From: Ferruginibacter sp.
Lineage (GTDB): Bacteria > Bacteroidota > Bacteroidia > Chitinophagales > Chitinophagaceae
Length of the DNA stretch: 64,000 bases
NCBI GenBank assembly: GCA_019638485.1
Contig: JAHBTP010000001.1
Coordinates: forward strand, 1,426,001-1,490,000
Reading direction: 5' to 3'
The notes under the pieces were generated by a model that saw only the letters and a program-made list of their open reading frames with translations, did not search any database and was not told the DNA's origin. Positions 28,179 through 38,417 of the stretch are shown in pieces (position 1 is the stretch's first letter; every line of letters begins with the position of its first letter). Both the position numbers and the translations under genes were made by a program.

Positions 28179-29351
28179 ATGAAAATGAAAAGATTAATTA
28201 TTACTTTTTTTTTGATTCATGCTTTTGCGTTCTGCGGGTTTTGCCAAAATAACAATTATTCATTCCCTACGTACAAGGTAGGCATATTTGCTCCCATTTA
28301 TCTCGATTCAGCATTTTCGGGTAATGATTACCGTTATACTACGCAATTTCCGCGCTTTTCATTTTCAGGCTTGGAATTTATTCATGGTGCCCAAGTTGCC
28401 TTAGATAGCATGTTGGTATATCATGCAAATATTGAAGCTTCCTTTGTAGATACCAAATCAAATGTCTTTGATTCTCTTATTGAAGCAGGAAAATACAACA
28501 ACTTCGATTTAATTATCGGCTCAGTAAAAGACAATGATTTCACACAGTTAACCAACCTTGCTTTTAAAAGGAATATTCCCTTCGTATCTGTCACTTATCC
28601 TAATGATGGAGGCACAACCGACAATCCATTCCTTATTATTATGAACTCTACATTGCGTGCACATTGCGAAGGAATCTTTAGTTATATTCTACAAACACAC
28701 AATGCTGAAAATATTATTCTGGCAAGTCAACCCGGCATACAGGAAGATAAGGTAAGAAGTTATATTCATGCTGCCAACACACCTGATGGAAGCAGTCTTT
28801 TAAATTATAAACCCTTAATTATAGATGATGATTATACTGTTATCAAAAAATATTTAGATAGTACAAAACTTAACATTATTATCGGCGGAAGCCTTGATCC
28901 TGATTTTGCAGCAGAACTCACAAAACAACTTTACGCTGTTAAAAACACCTATAACATAAAGTTGATTGGAATGCCAAACTGGGAAGGTTTTTTCAAAAAA
29001 GCAAATCCAAAACTCAAAGACTTCCCTGTGTATTTTACCTCACCATTTTATGTTGACCCCGAAAATCTGTACTTACAAGTATTACAAGGTGCTTACCAAC
29101 AACGATATAAAATAAATCCATCAGAAATTGCCATGAAAGGTTTTGAGGCCGTGTATATGTTTGTAAAACTATTAGCCACACACCCTTATGATTTTATTTC
29201 TCAGCTAAATAATCCACCACATGAAGTACTGGCTGAATATAATTTCAAGCCGGCATTTTTATCCCCCGCTTCCAAAATGCCTGATTATTTCGAAAACAAG
29301 CACCTCTATATTTTAAAAGTGGAGAATGGAGCAATACAATTAGCAAATTAG
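28179..29351 (+). CDS. Periplasmic-binding-protein-like exported protein
   Basis: The 390-residue protein has a signal peptide (KMKRLIITFFLIHAFAFCG, likely cut near CQ/NN) and a type I periplasmic-binding fold. Visible signs are the strand-loop KVGIFAPIYLDSAF near the start, FDLIIGSVKDNDF, IPFVSVTYPNDGG, and KGFEAVYMFVKLLAT near the end. This fold is shared with ABC-transporter substrate-binding proteins and the C-terminal domain of Bacteroidota LysM proteins. No permease or ATPase is nearby, so it is more likely a cell-envelope sensor or cell-wall-related protein than a transporter part. It follows guaA by 6 bases, an arrangement I expect to be shared by relatives. Confidence 0.7.
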   Translation: MKMKRLIITFFLIHAFAFCGFCQNNNYSFPTYKVGIFAPIYLDSAFSGNDYRYTTQFPRFSFSGLEFIHGAQVALDSMLVYHANIEASFVDTKSNVFDSLIEAGKYNNFDLIIGSVKDNDFTQLTNLAFKRNIPFVSVTYPNDGGTTDNPFLIIMNSTLRAHCEGIFSYILQTHNAENIILASQPGIQEDKVRSYIHAANTPDGSSLLNYKPLIIDDDYTVIKKYLDSTKLNIIIGGSLDPDFAAELTKQLYAVKNTYNIKLIGMPNWEGFFKKANPKLKDFPVYFTSPFYVDPENLYLQVLQGAYQQRYKINPSEIAMKGFEAVYMFVKLLATHPYDFISQLNNPPHEVLAEYNFKPAFLSPASKMPDYFENKHLYILKVENGAIQLAN

Positions 29352-29896
29352 CACTTCATCATCCGCCAACTTTTCCATTCAGCCCACATAAATACTAAAC
29401 AACTTCGGAATTTACCTGTTCGTAAATAAAGAAAAATCTAAACCTTGGAAAGAATTACCAAGACAATAATAGTAGCTTATAAGATTAGCGAAGCAGCAAG
29501 TCCTCCCCTTTTTTGCAAATAGAAAAATTAACACTAAAATCAAAAAAATAGACAGATAGAAAAAAGAAAACACTAATCCACTTTGCATAAAATTGTATCA
29601 ACAACCAAACAAAGTAGTTAAGTAATGCTAAGTAAAACCGGGGCTAACATAAACTGTTTAGCATACCGCAAGAAAAGGGGTGTGATAAGAAATGGCCGAT
29701 GACCATCAAGTTAGAAAATCTCATTCCATTAATCAGTTATCAAGTCTTACTCGGTACTTTGTTCTTTAAAAGCTCTGTGCCTTTTTTGTTCTTCATCTTA
29801 TTATATTATAAGTCTTAAATTGGTTTCACGTAATTATTTTGTTTTTATACGCCTTAACTAAAAACTTTACAACCATTCCTAAACTTGAATTAAAAA
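29352..29896. other. Intergenic stretch between two convergent genes
   Basis: About 550 bases between convergent genes contain no convincing frame. The sequence is AT-rich with several A tracts. A short CTTGG/CCAAG inverted repeat occurs near 29438-29456. Otherwise I see nothing until the terminator of the giant gene. Confidence 0.4.
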
Positions 29897-29925
29897 AACA
29901 GCCACCGAAATATTCGATGGCTGTT
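29891..29925 (-). terminator. Terminator of the giant metalloprotease-like gene
   Basis: On the minus strand, AACAGCCA/TGGCTGTT (8 bp, 29918-29925 with 29897-29904) continues through one mismatch into a 4-bp CGAA/TTCG stem. Seven T residues follow. It lies 22 bases after the stop of the 2017-codon gene. Confidence 0.85.
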
Positions 29926-29947
29926 GATAATTTATAAAGGCTTCTTA

Positions 29948-32900
29948 TTAGTGAACAATAAATTTACCTGTTCTTAAACGCTTTCCATTTACTTCTGAAA
30001 GCATTAACCAATATGTTCCTCCTGATAAATGCGGTAAACTAATATCAATCACGTCTATTGTATTACTAAAGTTTACCGGGAATGATTTTTTGAAAACAAG
30101 GCTACCTTTCTCATCATAGATTGTTACAACCCTGGTATTCACAAACAATCCTTCATTAGGATAATTAACTTTAAAAATACCATTATTAGCATTAGGAGTA
30201 ATAAACGCATAATTTAATGTGCCCCTAACTATTACTACGGCATTTGAAGTACCTGAACATCCGTTCCCATCTACTACATCTACAGTATAAGAACCTACTT
30301 CGTCATAACTAACAACCAAGGTAGAACCGGTAGCTCCCGGCACAACTACGCCATCACGATACCAAACATAGGAAACTCCGGCTGGATTAGATGTTGCAGT
30401 TAATGTTGATGTTTCTCCGGGTAACAATTCTGTATCACTTGCCACCAATGTAATTACCGGCAGGGCGATTACCTGAACAGTAATGGTAGCCACGTTTTTA
30501 CAACCATTATCATCTATCCCGGTTACAGTATAAGTAGTGGTAGCATTTATTACAAACGATGCTCCATTAGTAACTCCATTATCCCATGTATAATTAATAG
30601 CTCCATCACCGGTAAGTGTAATCGAACTTCCTTTACATACATCAGTAGGTCCATTGGCAACAACCGATGGTAATTCATTCACCGTTAATTCTGCAATTGA
30701 AGAGGTTACTTGTCCGCAAGCACCGGTAACAATTACATGATACTGATTATTATTCATACCGGCATTTACGGTATTCAAGCTTAGTGTTGATGTTGTAGCT
30801 CCTGCAATATCAGTCCATGTTGTACCACCATCTGCACTCACTTGCCACTGATAACTTGAAGCGTTACTTACAGTAACACCTAAACTACCATCTTCTCCAA
30901 CGCAAACTTCTATATTTGAAGGTGGAGAGGAAATTACCGGTGCAGAGAATATGGTTAAGGTAGCTGCATCCGAATTAATATCTCCGCATGCACCGCTTAC
31001 AACCACACGATACTTATTATTATTTAAGCCGGCAGTAACACCGGTAATAGTAAGAGAAGCATTTGTTTCTCCCGAAACATCTGTCCATGTTGCACCTCCA
31101 TCTGTACTTACCTGCCATTGATAACCTGTTGCATTGGTGGCCACTGAACTAAAGTCAGCATTAGCACCCGGACATGCCGAAACATCAACAGGATGAGTGG
31201 CGATAGTTGTTGCCGGAGTTATAGTTAATGTTACTGCCTGTGAAGTAATTCCATTAGGGCCGCATCCACTTACCACAGCACGATATTGATTATTGTTCAT
31301 TGAACCGGTAACTGAGGTAAGAATTAAAGATGCAGAAGTGGCTCCGGAAATATCAGTCCATGTTGTACCTCCATCTGTACTTACCTGCCATTGATAACCT
31401 GTGGCTCCTGTTGCTGTAACTGTAAATGAAGCATTACTACCAGCACAAACTTCTGTATTTGTAGGTTGTCCGGTAATAGCTGCTCCTGCAACAATAGTTA
31501 GCGTTGCAGATGACGATGTAACAGTTGTAGCAGAACAATGATTAGTAACCACTACATGATATTGATAACCAGCCATAGCAGCAGTTACACCATTTAATTG
31601 AAGAGTATTCGAAATTGAACCAACAATATCTGACCATGTTGTTCCTCCATCAGTACTTACCTGCCATTGATAACTCTCAATAGAAACACCTCCAACACTT
31701 AATAAGGCATCACCACCAACGCATGAAGATACGTCTTGAGGTTGTTGACTTATACTTGGAATTGACATAACATTGAGCGTTGCATAGTTTGATTCTATGG
31801 GTGAACCACAACCTGAAACCAACACATGATAGTAAGTGTTATTCATTGCCGCAGTTACCGATGGGATGGTAATAGTAGCATTTGTGGCGCCGGGAATATT
31901 TGTCCATGTACTTCCTTGATCAGTGCTTACTTGCCATTGGTATCCGGTTGCATTGGATGCAGTTACCGTGTACGTTGCATTTGTTCCTTCGCACACACTA
32001 ACAACTGTTGGTTGTGTAGTAATAGCTGGAACAGGAGTAATGGCTAATGAAGCCGGTTGTGAATTAATACCATTAGGACCACAACCACTTACTACCACAC
32101 GATACTGATTATTATCCATTGAGCCGCTAATTGAAGTAAGACTTAAAGTAGCTGAAGTAGCTCCGGAAATATTTGTCCAGGTATTTCCACCATCTGTGCT
32201 AACCTGCCATTGATAACCGGTAGCACCGGTAGCTGTAACAACAAATGAGGCATTCGCACCTGCACAAGCTGCTGTATTAACAGGCTGCCCTGTAATAGCC
32301 GCTCCAGCAACAATAGTTAGTGTAGCAGATGAGGATGTGGCTGTAGTTGCAGAACAATGATTAGAAACAACAACACGATATTTATTACCTGTCATTGCAG
32401 CAATTACACCATTTAATTGAAGAGTATCTGAAATTGAACCAACGATATCTGTCCACGTTGAACCACCATCTGTACTTACCTGCCATTGGTAATTTTCTAT
32501 AAAACCTCCTCCCACACTGAATAAAACATATCCATCTACACAGGCGGATACATCCTCAGGTTGTTGGGTTATATTCGGTGTTGAGATAACATTTAGCACT
32601 GCATAATCAGATTCTGTTGGAGTATCACATCCAATAACCAATACGCGGAAATAAGAATTAGTCATAGCAATTGTAACCGAAGGAACTGATAAAGTAGAGT
32701 TAGTTGCTCCGGGAATATTAGTCCAGGTAGCGCCCTGATCTAAACTTATTTGCCATTGGTATCCTGTAGCATCTGTAGCAGTTACAGAATATGTAGCGGT
32801 TGTCCCTTCACAAATTGCCAAATATGCAGGTTGAGAAGTAATAACTGGTCCTTGAGTAACCGTTAAGATTGCTGCATTACTATTAACCGGTGAACCACAA

Positions 32901-35900
32901 GAAGAACTAAGCACAACACGGAATCTGTTATTGTTCATCCCCATATTAAAGGGAGTAACAGAATAAGAAGCACTTGTAGCACCTGAGATATTCGTCCAGG
33001 TAGCGCCACCATTTGTACTTATTTGCCATTGGTAGGTTAATCCCGGACCAGCGGCAACTACAGTAAAGGTAGCCATTCGTCCTATGCAAACACTAACATC
33101 TGCAGGCTGCGTAGTAATATTTACTCCTGATGTTACTGATAATACAACATTTGAAGAAGTAAGGCTTCCACAACTATTGGTAACTATTACATGATATTGA
33201 TTTCCATTTAATGCACCTGTAACGCTATTTAAAGTGAGTGTTTGTGCAGTTGCGCCAGATACGTTTGTCCATGTAACACCGGCATTAGTGCTCACTTGCC
33301 ACTGGTAACTTGCAGCATTCTGTGCAATTACCGAAAAGCTAACACTACCTCCTACACATGCAGCCGAGTTAACAGGCTGTACAAGAATTGTAGGTGCTTG
33401 TAAAATGGTTAGTACAGCATTGTCTGAAGTTGATGTACCGCAAAGATTATTGGCCAACAAATGATATTGATAGCCATCCATTCCTATTGTAGTAACCGGA
33501 ACACTATATGTAGTGGTTGTAGCTCCACCGATATTATTAAATGTATTACCACCATCTGTACTTACCTGCCATTGGTAGCTTGTAGCCCCGGTTGCAGAAG
33601 CAGTAAAGGTAACAGGACCTCCTAAGCAAATAGATTGAGATGCAGGATGGGTAGTTATTGATGGGCCTCCTCCTGCAGATACGATAACGCTAACATCTGC
33701 TGTTTTGACAATAGTTCCTGCAGTGCCTGTAACTGTAAAAGAGTAAGTACCGGGAGATAGTGTATTCACATTATTTAAAGTAACCTGAAAACTATTGCCC
33801 GGGGTTACAGGATTAGGTGCAAAAGAAACTGTGGTGCCTACAGGATTACCTGAATAAGTTAATGCAATTGGTGTATTAAATCCACTAATTGAATTTGTAT
33901 TCACCGAAATATTTGCAGAAGCCGCACCGCAGTTAACTGGCACAGGAGTAGTAGAACCAAATTCAAAAGATGGCGTAGTAGCTCCTGAGATAGTAAAGTT
34001 ATTATTAGAAATATCAAAGAAGATATTATCAATGGCTTCTACCTTTATTCTACAAGTTGAAATAGGACCTACAGCAGGGATTGTCACACTTTCTGTGCCA
34101 TCATTAGGTGTGCTGTTGCTAATTACGTAGGGATATGTTAAACCACCATCTACTGACAAACTTATTTTTACATCACTTACACTTATTGGAGCAGCAGTTG
34201 TACCGGCAACATCCCATGTAATGGTTTGTGTGCTTCCTCCCGGATAATTTTCAAATCCATTAGGAGAAATTACCCGAAATGGAATAGTTCCAACTGTATT
34301 AACAACAAAATTAGTAGGTGTTTGACAACCATTTGCACCATAGCTTACCACACCACCTCCACCTGCTCTATTGTCTCTAACGGTAAGGCGGAAACGCATT
34401 TGTCTGGCCACTGTAGCCAATACTTCACCACGAAGGCCGTCCATAACAGCAGGCGCACCTACACCCGGATAATTGGCAGCAATTACTCTCATATCCGGAA
34501 AATAGCGTGTGCCTGTAGGTTTGGGGATACGTGTACGAAATAATGTACGGTTGGTTGTACTTCCTGCAGTAGTCCAGTTTCCTGCAGGACCGGTATCCCA
34601 GCTTTCCCAGCAGTAAGTAATCGCATCTCCATTTGCATCTGATGCTACTGCTGTAAGCGCAAACGGAGTATTTACCGGAATACTTAAGTTATTTGGAGTA
34701 AGTGAATTAATAACAGGCAGGGTATTACCGGTATTAGTTTCTGTACCACATGTACGAATACTTAAGGTAGAACTAATTTGATCATAGCTCTTTCCATGAA
34801 ACATAGCATCACTATGAGGTTGGATGTTATGTGAAGCAGCACAAACACCCGCATATCCCATAATGGTTGTTCCGCTTCCCGGCTCTGCACCGCCCCCGGC
34901 ACTTGCACATTGGTCTGAATTAAATGTATGATCTGCACCCAACTGGTGTCCTAATTCATGTGCAACAAAATCTATAGCATAGCTATCTCCTACCGGATTA
35001 GCTAAACCTGTAGCACCGGCAGCTTTGTTGTTTGTACATACCGCACCTAAGGAGGCAATTCCACCTCCGGGATCTGTAGTAAACAAATGCCCGATGTCAT
35101 AATTAGCAAGTCCGATAACATTATTTACATTATTTACATTTACCTGTAACTGTGCACCACTTGCCTGGTTGTTATATGGGTCTGTAGTTGAATTAGTATA
35201 TTCAATTAAATTATTATTAGCAATAATTACCAAACGAACTGAGATTTCAATTTCATATACACCGGTAATACGGTTTATGATAGCAACAATAGCGGCATGA
35301 GTACCTGCAGGGTCACCTGAAGCAACTCTTTGAGAATACTCTCCTGTACAGGCCACGGCGGTACGTAAAGTACGCAAAGTTGTACCACGGCATGCAGCCT
35401 GCACGTTAAACGCACGTGAAAACAATGCTTCTTCTTCAGGTGTTCTGCTAATTGTTGAACAATTAAATTCCGGGTTTCGCTGATTATTAATGTGGAAATA
35501 ACTCACTACATGATTTATATTTCCCTTCACCATCGGGTCAATGTATATCCTTCCGGTTACTGTTGAAAGTATCTGGGCACTAAAACCAAAATACGGGTTG
35601 TAATCAAACCGAACTGTAGCATAAGGATCATCAATCCCCTGGCCTGCATAAGTTCGTATTTCTGAAAACTTAGCCTGTAATTCAGGCTCCTGAATACTGC
35701 TCTCCCAAACCCTGAATCGAGTAAAACTACCATCGGGCATAGGAAATAACATAATTGGAGCAGAATTACGATTAAATCGAATTTCTTCCTCCTGTGGCAA
35801 GGTGGATAAAAAGGCCTGTAGATCTGAGTTGTCCACTTTAAATCCGGAAAATTGACTTATCTGATCATTGTACCTTTCACCCGGTAGCTTAGCTAATTCA

Positions 35901-36001
35901 TCAGAACCGGAAACGTTGAAGTAATTCTTTTGCGACATTCCCAAAAACGGTATCAGCAATACAAAAAGGAATGCAACAAACACACGTAAATTTTTTGTCA
36001 T
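29948..36001 (-). CDS. Giant secreted metalloprotease-like protein with 11 Ig-like repeats
   Basis: The 2017-residue protein has, in order: a signal peptide (FVAFLFVLLIPFLGMSQ, about 1-24); a propeptide-like region to about 200; a reprolysin/M12B-like zinc protease domain with H348-E-L-G-H352-x5-H358 (HELGHQLGADHTF) and Met-turn TIMGYAGVC; two beta-sandwich segments to about 778; 11 tandem Ig-like repeats of about 91 residues (about 779-1776), each carrying the core YQWQVSTDGG-TWT and a pair of cysteines; two further beta domains with VANGPTDVCKG and a PKD-like part; and a C-terminal domain (about 1940-2017) of the type IX secretion kind. Repeats 4-6 and 7-9 are a duplicated block. It is likely cell-surface attached and acts on proteins or as an adhesin. 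No other gene shares its transcript. Confidence 0.85.
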   Translation of the reverse strand: MTKNLRVFVAFLFVLLIPFLGMSQKNYFNVSGSDELAKLPGERYNDQISQFSGFKVDNSDLQAFLSTLPQEEEIRFNRNSAPIMLFPMPDGSFTRFRVWESSIQEPELQAKFSEIRTYAGQGIDDPYATVRFDYNPYFGFSAQILSTVTGRIYIDPMVKGNINHVVSYFHINNQRNPEFNCSTISRTPEEEALFSRAFNVQAACRGTTLRTLRTAVACTGEYSQRVASGDPAGTHAAIVAIINRITGVYEIEISVRLVIIANNNLIEYTNSTTDPYNNQASGAQLQVNVNNVNNVIGLANYDIGHLFTTDPGGGIASLGAVCTNNKAAGATGLANPVGDSYAIDFVAHELGHQLGADHTFNSDQCASAGGGAEPGSGTTIMGYAGVCAASHNIQPHSDAMFHGKSYDQISSTLSIRTCGTETNTGNTLPVINSLTPNNLSIPVNTPFALTAVASDANGDAITYCWESWDTGPAGNWTTAGSTTNRTLFRTRIPKPTGTRYFPDMRVIAANYPGVGAPAVMDGLRGEVLATVARQMRFRLTVRDNRAGGGGVVSYGANGCQTPTNFVVNTVGTIPFRVISPNGFENYPGGSTQTITWDVAGTTAAPISVSDVKISLSVDGGLTYPYVISNSTPNDGTESVTIPAVGPISTCRIKVEAIDNIFFDISNNNFTISGATTPSFEFGSTTPVPVNCGAASANISVNTNSISGFNTPIALTYSGNPVGTTVSFAPNPVTPGNSFQVTLNNVNTLSPGTYSFTVTGTAGTIVKTADVSVIVSAGGGPSITTHPASQSICLGGPVTFTASATGATSYQWQVSTDGGNTFNNIGGATTTTYSVPVTTIGMDGYQYHLLANNLCGTSTSDNAVLTILQAPTILVQPVNSAACVGGSVSFSVIAQNAASYQWQVSTNAGVTWTNVSGATAQTLTLNSVTGALNGNQYHVIVTNSCGSLTSSNVVLSVTSGVNITTQPADVSVCIGRMATFTVVAAGPGLTYQWQISTNGGATWTNISGATSASYSVTPFNMGMNNNRFRVVLSSSCGSPVNSNAAILTVTQGPVITSQPAYLAICEGTTATYSVTATDATGYQWQISLDQGATWTNIPGATNSTLSVPSVTIAMTNSYFRVLVIGCDTPTESDYAVLNVISTPNITQQPEDVSACVDGYVLFSVGGGFIENYQWQVSTDGGSTWTDIVGSISDTLQLNGVIAAMTGNKYRVVVSNHCSATTATSSSATLTIVAGAAITGQPVNTAACAGANASFVVTATGATGYQWQVSTDGGNTWTNISGATSATLSLTSISGSMDNNQYRVVVSGCGPNGINSQPASLAITPVPAITTQPTVVSVCEGTNATYTVTASNATGYQWQVSTDQGSTWTNIPGATNATITIPSVTAAMNNTYYHVLVSGCGSPIESNYATLNVMSIPSISQQPQDVSSCVGGDALLSVGGVSIESYQWQVSTDGGTTWSDIVGSISNTLQLNGVTAAMAGYQYHVVVTNHCSATTVTSSSATLTIVAGAAITGQPTNTEVCAGSNASFTVTATGATGYQWQVSTDGGTTWTDISGATSASLILTSVTGSMNNNQYRAVVSGCGPNGITSQAVTLTITPATTIATHPVDVSACPGANADFSSVATNATGYQWQVSTDGGATWTDVSGETNASLTITGVTAGLNNNKYRVVVSGACGDINSDAATLTIFSAPVISSPPSNIEVCVGEDGSLGVTVSNASSYQWQVSADGGTTWTDIAGATTSTLSLNTVNAGMNNNQYHVIVTGACGQVTSSIAELTVNELPSVVANGPTDVCKGSSITLTGDGAINYTWDNGVTNGASFVINATTTYTVTGIDDNGCKNVATITVQVIALPVITLVASDTELLPGETSTLTATSNPAGVSYVWYRDGVVVPGATGSTLVVSYDEVGSYTVDVVDGNGCSGTSNAVVIVRGTLNYAFITPNANNGIFKVNYPNEGLFVNTRVVTIYDEKGSLVFKKSFPVNFSNTIDVIDISLPHLSGGTYWLMLSEVNGKRLRTGKFIVH
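31214..32851 (-). repeat. Duplicated three-domain block inside the giant gene
   Basis: Residues 1051-1323 (bases 32033-32851) and 1324-1596 (bases 31214-32032) are each exactly 273 residues and align domain by domain. The clearest match is the second domain of each: DIVGSISDTLQLNGV against DIVGSISNTLQLNGV, both followed by HCSATT and SSSATLTIVAGAAITGQP. This is more similar than neighbouring single repeats, so a block of three domains was duplicated in tandem. Confidence 0.85.
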
Positions 36002-36229
36002 ATAAGGATATGTTTAAAGATTGGGCAAGATAGTGCAATTTCATTAAAATTTTGGAGAATTAATAGCCCAATCCCAATCCTGATAGTAACTGGATAGTTT
36101 TCAATCCAAAAAATATCTCTTCCTCATTTAGTCATGAATAATTTAAGATTTGTTTCCGCTTTTAGGCTCTTTTTACAACGAAAATATGCTTATCAAAAAA
36201 ATGAAATTCTCTATCAAAAAAAATGAAAT

Positions 36230-36271
36230 AAAAAAAGTAGGGAGGATAATGCATGCATTAAACCTCCCTAC
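36230..36271 (-). terminator. Terminator of the 178-residue membrane protein gene
   Basis: A perfect 9-bp stem GTAGGGAGG/CCTCCCTAC (36237-36245 with 36263-36271) encloses a 17-base loop containing the palindrome AATGCATGCATT. On the minus strand seven T residues follow the stem. It lies 29 bases beyond the stop. Confidence 0.85.
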
Positions 36272-36300
36272 ATCCTATTTCTAATAACGAATTTCAATTT

Positions 36301-36837
36301 TTAATAAACCAGTTGTTTGCGCATAAAGGTGTACAATAAAATAAATACCAGTGTTATCACAACTCCGAATAACATAGAAAATCCTGAAAATGCAACCATA
36401 CCTATAAAAGCAAAGCTGGTAACAAATGGTAATAGCTCACCAATGATATACAAGGTGTACCCTTGTTTTTTTAATTTTCGCATTTGTAATGCACCAATAA
36501 TACATAATATAACAGCGGCCAAACTTAGCACCAATATAGGAAACCTGTTCTCAAATCCTTTGGTTATTAAAGTTCTAAGATCTTCAGGATTTCCAATTAA
36601 ACTCTTTGCAAAATCCGGAACATCTTCTCCCTTAGTCATATTATTCATTTGGGAAATGGTTTCATCCAATTTTTCGTATGACTTTTTAGCCGAGGTAAAG
36701 GAAAATAAAGCAAAGATTAATTGAATGGCTGACCCAATAATTGTAAGGATAGTTAGCACATTCAAACCGGTGCTCATTTTTGGTTGTTGTAATTCATCGA
36801 AGCCTGAATTGCGCTGTTCAGATTCATTAGTTGCCAT
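36301..36837 (-). CDS. Small four-helix membrane protein, unknown
   Basis: The 178-residue protein has a polar cytoplasmic-looking N terminus (ESEQRNSGFDELQQPKMSTG), a first transmembrane segment at about 25-47, a charged loop (about 48-95) with SQMNNMTKGEDVPDFAKSLI, and three further segments (about 98-116, 127-150 and 153-172). I do not recognise a domain. Proteins of this plan are common in Bacteroidota and carry no known function. It has its own terminator and a 150-base gap from the HmuY-like gene, so it seems to be a single-gene unit. Confidence 0.65.
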   Translation of the reverse strand: MATNESEQRNSGFDELQQPKMSTGLNVLTILTIIGSAIQLIFALFSFTSAKKSYEKLDETISQMNNMTKGEDVPDFAKSLIGNPEDLRTLITKGFENRFPILVLSLAAVILCIIGALQMRKLKKQGYTLYIIGELLPFVTSFAFIGMVAFSGFSMLFGVVITLVFILLYTFMRKQLVY

Positions 36838-36941
36838 AGCTTATTTTTTACCAAAGTAAATCAAAAAAAGCTTAAAACCAATTTTGTGATAATTGAACCA
36901 AGATAATAAGGTGTAATAATTAAAAATATAAACAGAAAGAA

Positions 36942-36963
36942 GGGGCTAATTCCTGTTAGCCCC
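36942..36963 (-). terminator. Terminator of the HmuR/HmuY-like operon
   Basis: A perfect 8-bp stem GGGGCTAA/TTAGCCCC (36942-36949 with 36956-36963) with a 6-base loop lies 26 bases beyond the HmuY-like stop. On the minus strand it is followed by a T-rich but interrupted run. Confidence 0.78.
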
Positions 36964-36989
36964 TAAAATAAATATAATATAAGAAATGA

Positions 36990-38393
36990 TTATTGTAACA
37001 AGGAATACTGAAATGCCGGATAGCCCCTTTCTCCTGCTTGATCCATTCCTGTAAATCTCAGTTTATAATAATTACCTGCTTCGTCTTTTACAATATAATA
37101 TCTGTCTGAACGCACTGCCGGACTGGTTGATGGGCCTCCACCCGAACGCCAATCTGTACCAATTCCATTTTGAATGGTAATAAAAGTTAAACCTGAAATA
37201 TCTGCAATAGAGAAATCATCGTATGCCTTATCTGCTGTCATCACCTTAGCAATAGTTGTATTTCTATTCTGCAACATTACATCCTGGAATAAGTAAGGCA
37301 CTTCAATTCCTCCAAAATTAAAAACTCCTGAAAAATAAGTCCATGCTAAATCCCATTTATCCTTCTCAGGTTCTACACTCACTAATCCATTTTCAAACGA
37401 AACATAATTAAAATTAAACGCGGCATTTTTTGCAATTTGAATTGAATTAAAGGTGTTGGCATCGATTGCAGCATATTGTAAAGTATATCCCCCATTGCTA
37501 TTGCGAAGTATCCTGATTTTTTGCCAGCCGCGTGAAGGAGCAGGTGTTCCTACGCCAATTCCTCTGTTAACGATATATACTTTATTATCTGCATCATTAG
37601 CTGCTATTTCCGCAATGGCTGTTTTGGTTAAATCTCCATCAGGATAGTCAATATAGGGCAAGGCATCCGGCAAGGGATCCATTTGGTCAAATTTAACGGT
37701 TTCAGAAAATCCTGTAGTATCTGCTATGGTTACCTGTGTTAAATCATTTTTATCAATTTGCCTTGCCATCATTGCGGAAGATGAATTTAGAATAACCCGG
37801 TAATCAGCACCGGAAAAAAAGCCCAAATCCCATGACACACGAGGTACTGCAACCTGGGTATTTCCGCTCAAGTCAAAAAACACTTTATTCCCAAAAGTAG
37901 CACCACCACCATTTCCCTGCAAGGTTCCTCCGGTTGAAATAATTTCAGCAAAAGAAAGTGTAAATTGATTTTGTGATCCTATTACCACCGGGCTTCCGGT
38001 TGAAACAATTCTAAATTTTATTTGATCATCATCATAAAACAATGCGCCTGTAGTTTTTCTCACATTGATTACGGTGCTGCTATTTCCACTTAAAATACTA
38101 AAACGAATAGTGTCATTTACAGCAGCAGGTGTAGTTGTAAACTTTGCTCCGTATTCTACACCATCAGCAGGCTCAATTACTACTACCACCGCTGCATCAG
38201 TTTCTACAGCGCGGGTTAAACGAAGGTTAATATCAATATTGCTTTCGGCAGCACTCATTCCTCTTGAACCTGTTTCAAATTGAAGTTGATTGTCAGCTAA
38301 AGCCAAATCTCGTTTGGTACAAGATGAGAAAAGAGTAGCTCCAAAAATGACTATTAAAAGAGATGAAAGAAAGTTATTGTTTTTGATATACAT
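36990..38393 (-). CDS. HmuY-family-like lipoprotein (probable haem-binding), two-part
   Basis: The 467-residue lipoprotein has a signal with lipobox SLLIVIFGATLFSSC (cysteine at about 25). Residues 30-150 form a beta-rich Calx-beta/DUF-like domain (LRLTRAVETDAAVVVVIEPA). The rest resembles the HmuY family: the motif WDLGFFSGADYRVILNS (about 190) and later DKWDLAWTYFSG (about 345) are the two characteristic WDL elements. HmuY proteins take haem from host or environmental proteins and hand it to the receptor HmuR. The gene lies 24 bases downstream of a TonB-dependent receptor and is followed by a terminator, so the two form an operon. Haem specificity is inferred from family and context; another ligand is possible. 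Confidence 0.75.
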   Translation of the reverse strand: MYIKNNNFLSSLLIVIFGATLFSSCTKRDLALADNQLQFETGSRGMSAAESNIDINLRLTRAVETDAAVVVVIEPADGVEYGAKFTTTPAAVNDTIRFSILSGNSSTVINVRKTTGALFYDDDQIKFRIVSTGSPVVIGSQNQFTLSFAEIISTGGTLQGNGGGATFGNKVFFDLSGNTQVAVPRVSWDLGFFSGADYRVILNSSSAMMARQIDKNDLTQVTIADTTGFSETVKFDQMDPLPDALPYIDYPDGDLTKTAIAEIAANDADNKVYIVNRGIGVGTPAPSRGWQKIRILRNSNGGYTLQYAAIDANTFNSIQIAKNAAFNFNYVSFENGLVSVEPEKDKWDLAWTYFSGVFNFGGIEVPYLFQDVMLQNRNTTIAKVMTADKAYDDFSIADISGLTFITIQNGIGTDWRSGGGPSTSPAVRSDRYYIVKDEAGNYYKLRFTGMDQAGERGYPAFQYSLLQ

Positions 38394-38417
38394 ATACTAT
38401 TGTGGGTTTAAAATAAT

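Noticed and set aside
30672..33665. Regularly spaced near-identical segments, resembling a repeat array such as CRISPR
   Set aside because: The spacing of about 273 bases is one Ig-like domain of a continuous 2017-codon frame; all repeats are coding and have no short repeat-spacer pattern.
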